Positions 52,796-56,089 of a stretch of 56,089 bases of DNA are shown here, one piece after another; within the stretch, counting starts at the first letter, position 1, and each line of letters begins with the position of its first letter. The position numbers and the translations under genes were made by a program. The stretch spans positions 1-56,089 of the forward strand of contig CAMJAP010000011.1 in the NCBI GenBank assembly GCA_946403625.1, given 5' to 3'. The notes beneath the pieces are model-generated. The model had not been told where the DNA came from and made no database searches. It was given only the letters and a program-made list of their open reading frames with translations. Source of the DNA: an uncultured Lachnospiraceae bacterium (GTDB taxonomy: Bacteria; Bacillota; Clostridia; Lachnospirales; Lachnospiraceae).

Positions 52796-53569
52796 ATGAG
52801 TAGCATTAATAGCATAGGACAACCGGGGAGCGACTATCTGTATAGTTCTCTTTCGAGCGGAAGCAGAGTGAACAGGGCTGCCGATGGCGCAGCACAAATG
52901 GCCATCAGTCAGGAGTTTGACCGTCAGAACGGCGGATACGAGGTGGGTACACGCAACCTGCAGGATGCGCGAAATGCGGCCAATATCGCAGACGGCGGCC
53001 TGAGCAATGTGGCGGATTCTCTGCAGCGAATGCGGGAACTGGCAGTACAGGCTGGAAACGGACTGCTGAGCGATGATGATAAGCAGTATATCCAGGCCGA
53101 GATCGACCAGCTCAAAAAGGGTATCAGCGATATGACGGACAAGACCGACTTTAACGGTATCCCGTTGCTTCAGAATGAAGACGGCAAGGTACTGTTGATC
53201 AATTCGGATACCAACGGTACGCAGATGGGGCTGAGCCGTCCGGATACCGGATTGGAGGCTCTTGGGATCGCGGATTTTGATGTGACCGGAGACTTTGATA
53301 TCAGCAAGCTGGACAAAGCGCTGGAAGCCATCGGAGGCAGCCGGGCCACCATCGGTGCGGAAACCAATGCCTTTGATGTGGCCATCGATGTGAATGGTGT
53401 GAGCAATTACAATACTTATGCGGCAAAGAGCACCATGATGGATACGGAATACGGTGACTATGTATCCAAACTCAAGAATCAGGCGGTGCTGGAGACCGTG
53501 AATGCCCAGATGCAAAAGAAGCGCCAGGAAGACGCTGCCAACCGGATGATGGGTATAATGGGGAACTGA
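52796..53569 (+). CDS. Divergent flagellin-like protein (257 aa)
   Basis: The flagellin D1 core is clear: LSSGSRVNRAADGAAQMAISQEF (from residue 19), RNLQDARNAANIADGGLSNV and QRMRELAVQAGNGLLSDDDK. The N-terminal D0 helix is cut to about 18 residues (SSINSIGQPGSDYLYSSL) and the C-terminus ends KKRQEDAANRMMGIMGN instead of the LLQ/LLG end of the two other flagellins. Such ends suggest that it does not polymerise in the ordinary way; it could be a filament cap or junction component, a secreted paralogue or a chaperone decoy. It has an AGAGGAGGTGG ribosome binding site and two terminators after it. Confidence 0.85.
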   Translation: MSSINSIGQPGSDYLYSSLSSGSRVNRAADGAAQMAISQEFDRQNGGYEVGTRNLQDARNAANIADGGLSNVADSLQRMRELAVQAGNGLLSDDDKQYIQAEIDQLKKGISDMTDKTDFNGIPLLQNEDGKVLLINSDTNGTQMGLSRPDTGLEALGIADFDVTGDFDISKLDKALEAIGGSRATIGAETNAFDVAIDVNGVSNYNTYAAKSTMMDTEYGDYVSKLKNQAVLETVNAQMQKKRQEDAANRMMGIMGN

Positions 53570-53604
53570 AAATGCGTGAATCCCAACGATAAGAGGAGAC
53601 GGAT

Positions 53605-53634
53605 CGAGGCTGCACTTATGTGCGGCCTCGTTTT
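53605..53634 (+). terminator. Rho-independent terminator, first of two
   Basis: CGAGGCTGCAC (53605-53615), loop TTAT, GTGCGGCCTCG (53620-53630) with one G-U pair, then TTTT. Confidence 0.85.
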
Positions 53635-53648
53635 ACAAGATTTTGCTT

Positions 53649-53693
53649 AAAATCCTGATGCGAAGTATGAAATATGATGCATCAGGATTTTTT
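53649..53693 (+). terminator. Rho-independent terminator, second of two
   Basis: AAAATCCTGATGC (53649-53661) pairs with GCATCAGGATTTT (53679-53691), followed by further T. Part of the 363-base gap 53570-53932, which holds two terminators, two inverted repeats and a promoter, but no gene. Confidence 0.8.
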
Positions 53694-53699
53694 ATACTC

Positions 53700-53748
53700 G
53701 CAAACGCAATTATCCGCCTTTTCCTATTCCGGATATCCGCGCGTTTGC
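53700..53748. repeat. Nested inverted repeat between terminators and promoter
   Basis: Outer arms GCAAACGC (53700-53707) and GCGTTTGC (53741-53748) are perfect; inner arms TATCCG (53711-53716) and CGGATA (53730-53735) are also perfect. Together they could fold as one long interrupted stem or a cruciform. Purpose unknown. Confidence 0.6.
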
Positions 53749-53833
53749 TCGTTATTCGTTTTACCTATTGGCAGTGATTTATGTTACTGCGTATATATTG
53801 TTAATATTCCGCGAAAACACAAGATATACTTGA

Positions 53834-53858
53834 TTTTTCGGAGCATAATGCCGAAAAA
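53834..53858. promoter_or_regulatory. Inverted repeat overlapping the large-flagellin promoter
   Basis: TTTTTCGG (53834-53841), nine bases, CCGAAAAA (53851-53858). It covers the expected -35 region of the promoter at 53864 and so could be an operator. Confidence 0.45.
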
Positions 53859-53860
53859 TA

Positions 53861-53869
53861 TGATATAAT
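53861..53869 (+). promoter_or_regulatory. Extended -10 promoter of the large flagellin
   Basis: TGATATAAT: TATAAT at 53864-53869 with TG one base upstream; no good -35. No sigma-28 match was found here, unlike the first flagellin. Leader about 57 bases. Confidence 0.5.
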
Positions 53870-53932
53870 AAATTTATTATTTATTTTTTGGAGTAGTTTT
53901 CATTATAACCCGGTGCCATGGAGGGTGACTGT

Positions 53933-55933
53933 ATGAATGTATCCATTCAAAACAATATATTGGCGATGAATGCGGAACGCATGGTGGGGATCACTTCGGG
54001 GAAGAAGTCGAAATCTACGGAGAAACTGTCTTCCGGATATCGCGTGAACCGGGCCGCTGACGATGCTGCCGGGTTGGCTATTTCTGAGAAAATGCGCAGG
54101 CAGATCCGGGGACTGGATCAGGCGTCCAGGAATATTATGGCCGGCGTAGGGTATGTGCAGACAGCAGAAGGAGCGTTAAATGAGGTAGATGAGATGTTGC
54201 ACCGAATGACGGAATTGTCGGTGCAGGCGGCCAACGACACGAATAGTGATCAGGACCGTGAATATATAGATATGGAGTTTCAACAGATCAAAGGTGAAAT
54301 GGGCAGGATCTTTGACACCACATCTTTTAATGAACAGCTCATATGGGAACCGGATCCGGATAAACTGGTGCAGGTGGGCACGGAACAACAGAATACGATC
54401 GCATATCGGGCGACAAGCAGCGGAACAGACACTACCTATGCAAATAAAGGAGTGCTGCCTTATCAGAGTATCAAACTGGTGGCGGATGAAGAAGGGATTA
54501 AGGCAAGCTGGAAGGGATATGACGGCAACAGTTATGAGACAACCAAGGCGGACTGGGAAAGTCTGCAAGCGAATAATTATTCCTTCTCTTTGGAAAATTA
54601 TATGCCGGATAGTATAAAAGACGGTAGTGGAAATCCGCCTTTTAACTATACGGTAAAGTTCACGCCCAATCAGTATGCCACGCAGGATGATATTATTGCG
54701 GCGATTAACCAGACCAGTATCAGCACCGGAGCCGGTTCGTACGCCAGATTGCAATTTGAGGATGCTGCGGGGAACGGGATCGCATTACCGGCAGGAGTGT
54801 CTATCTCGAATAGTGTTTCCCTTTCTTATGCGGCAGCGTATACTTCATCTGTAAACGGGAGTCATGATCTGGATGCACCGGATGATACATTTATAGAACC
54901 GGCTCCGGCGAAGAATCTGGTTTCTTATCCTGCAGCAACTACGGTAGAAGAGGCACGAAACAGTACGGATTCTTGGACTTTTAAGTTTAATATGACCGGG
55001 ATCGGCGGGGTTACGGCTTCGTGTACGGGAATCAGTTATTATTCCAATGACAGGGCGGCAGATGACGAAAACTATTGGTGGAAGTGGAATGACGCCTGGT
55101 TGGACAATCATACGCGCTATGAGCCGCATTACAGTCAAAGTACGATATCGCGTTCTGTGGGAAAAGCTTTGGGCGGTGTTATGGATGCGCTTACGGGCGC
55201 CAAAGGTTCCGCAACACCGGGGTTATTGCGCTCTGCTAATGGTGGTGATGCCGACAGCGGTGGTTACATCACCATGTCATTCCGGGCAGATGCAGATGCT
55301 GCGTTCAGTTCCGGCAGCGTATCCGGAAAAGACAGGCTGTTTTCTTTCGATATCACTATCCGTGTGGATAGCAGCGATACAGAAGAGTCGGTGCTTGGAA
55401 AAATCAATTCCTTCCTAAATGCCAATACCAGACTGGATGTTTTTTCGCAGTCGCCGAAGGGGGATGAGAGCGTAAGTATCTATAGTCCGAGTACTTCACA
55501 CAAGATCGAAACACCGGTGTATGATTATGATCATTACAGGAAGCATATTCCGATCCAGGCAGGTGTTGAGGCAGGACAGATCATCGACATCAATTATCCG
55601 ATCCTGAATCTGAACAGTCTTGGTCTGGTACAGAGCAATACGCTTACACGGGAAGATGCTGAAAATGCGATCGAAGAGGTCAAGGAGGCACTGGCCACGG
55701 TCAATGGTGAACGGGCAGAGTTTGGAGCGTGGCAAAATCGACTGGAACATGCGTACAATATCAATCAAAACAGTGCGGAAAACACTCAGTATGCAGAGTC
55801 GCAGATCCGGGATACGGATATGGCGACCGAGATGGTGGAATATTCCAACCAAAACATTCTGGAACAGGCAGGGGTATCAATGCTCAGCCAGGCCAATCAG
55901 CAGACACAGGGGATTTTGAGCTTATTGCAGTGA
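53933..55933 (+). CDS. fliC: Flagellin, long form with large central insertion (666 aa)
   Basis: D0/D1 at both ends match the short flagellin: MNVSIQNNILAMNAERM, STEKLSSGYRVNRAADDAAG and SEKMRRQIRGL at the start; QNRLEHAYNIN, ESQIRDTDMATEMV and QQTQGILSLLQ at the end. Between them (about 150-560) lies an unrelated surface region of about 400 residues, rich in Ser, Thr, Tyr and Asn, which should form D2/D3 domains and offers many glycosylation sites. Start at 53933 follows GAGGGTG and is preferred to an upstream in-frame ATG at 53918. Having short and long flagellins suggests a mixed or switching filament. Confidence 0.95.
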   Translation: MNVSIQNNILAMNAERMVGITSGKKSKSTEKLSSGYRVNRAADDAAGLAISEKMRRQIRGLDQASRNIMAGVGYVQTAEGALNEVDEMLHRMTELSVQAANDTNSDQDREYIDMEFQQIKGEMGRIFDTTSFNEQLIWEPDPDKLVQVGTEQQNTIAYRATSSGTDTTYANKGVLPYQSIKLVADEEGIKASWKGYDGNSYETTKADWESLQANNYSFSLENYMPDSIKDGSGNPPFNYTVKFTPNQYATQDDIIAAINQTSISTGAGSYARLQFEDAAGNGIALPAGVSISNSVSLSYAAAYTSSVNGSHDLDAPDDTFIEPAPAKNLVSYPAATTVEEARNSTDSWTFKFNMTGIGGVTASCTGISYYSNDRAADDENYWWKWNDAWLDNHTRYEPHYSQSTISRSVGKALGGVMDALTGAKGSATPGLLRSANGGDADSGGYITMSFRADADAAFSSGSVSGKDRLFSFDITIRVDSSDTEESVLGKINSFLNANTRLDVFSQSPKGDESVSIYSPSTSHKIETPVYDYDHYRKHIPIQAGVEAGQIIDINYPILNLNSLGLVQSNTLTREDAENAIEEVKEALATVNGERAEFGAWQNRLEHAYNINQNSAENTQYAESQIRDTDMATEMVEYSNQNILEQAGVSMLSQANQQTQGILSLLQ

Positions 55934-56004
55934 CTTGTATAGTTGACAGGATCCTGAAACTGAGTGATTCATTTCCAAAAGGGAGGAATATAGAAAAGTC
56001 GGAT

Positions 56005-56089
56005 GTGGAAGTGACCGTTCATATGTATAATATTCGACCTCTGTGCCGAAGCAATATCCTGGATGGATGCAAGCCACTGATAGAGTATT
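56005..56089 (+). CDS. Possible start of a further gene, cut by the window edge
   Basis: The frame containing GTG at 56005 (VEVTVHMYNIRPLCRSNILD) stays open to the end of the window, with GGGAGGA at 55981-55987 upstream; the spacing to the GTG is too long, and the real start may differ. Too short to assign. Confidence 0.3.
   Translation, partial: MEVTVHMYNIRPLCRSNILDGCKPLIEY

Noticed and set aside
53674-53868. 64-residue open frame before the large flagellin
   Set aside because: It begins in a terminator stem, overlaps two inverted repeats and the promoter, and has no ribosome binding site.
1-56089. Mobile elements, CRISPR arrays, tRNA or rRNA genes
   Set aside because: No transposase, integrase, regularly spaced repeats or tRNA-like cloverleaf was recognised anywhere in the window.

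Overview
The window reads as chromosomal DNA of a motile, Gram-positive member of the Clostridia. Lachnospiraceae is the best guess, inferred from gene content and style rather than from a marker gene. Supporting points are a Firmicutes-type CodY, strong AGGAGG ribosome binding sites, a monoderm type IV pilus set, a SigD-type flagellin promoter, a CsrA-like flagellin leader hairpin, and LicD/TagF-type surface phosphotransfer genes. No tRNA, rRNA, CRISPR array, transposase or phage gene was seen.

Region 1 (1-10391) encodes large membrane proteins of surface polymer glycosylation. There are three YfhO-family paralogues (one cut by the left edge), one DUF6311-like protein and one GT39-like GT-C protein. 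Four of them are on the minus strand behind two good SigA promoters, and one YfhO is divergent on the plus strand.

Region 2 (10421-28573) combines pilus and competence genes. A stand-alone pilT is followed by a small family-2 glycosyltransferase, then yifB/comM and dprA. Next comes a type IV pilus assembly locus: pilB, pilC, prepilin peptidase, a PilM-PilN fusion, pilO and four minor-pilin-like genes. Two of the minor pilins carry unusual large beta-rich domains (bactofilin-like and CBM2-like). No small major pilin gene is present.

Region 3 (28706-31639) is topA-codY, overlapping by 8 bases. In many Firmicutes topA and codY lie close to yifB-dprA, so the pilus locus looks inserted into that block.

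Region 4 (31741-55933) is a flagellin and flagellar-glycosylation region. A short flagellin gene is preceded by SigA-like and SigD-like promoters and a CsrA-type leader hairpin. It is followed by 13 closely packed genes (32907-52525): four LicD-family proteins (three fused to a CDP-glycerol-glycerophosphotransferase-like GT-B region), three DUF6492-type domains in different fusions, two Caps_synth-type transferases, GT2 enzymes, a GT-D enzyme, a CgeB/DUF3880-type enzyme and a Maf (DUF115) flagellin-glycosylation protein fused to DUF6492. Then come a divergent flagellin-like gene and a large flagellin with a roughly 400-residue central insertion. The likely theme is a flagellin glycan containing phospho-linked groups (phosphocholine or phospho-alditol). 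This is the most promising candidate for an undescribed system in the window.
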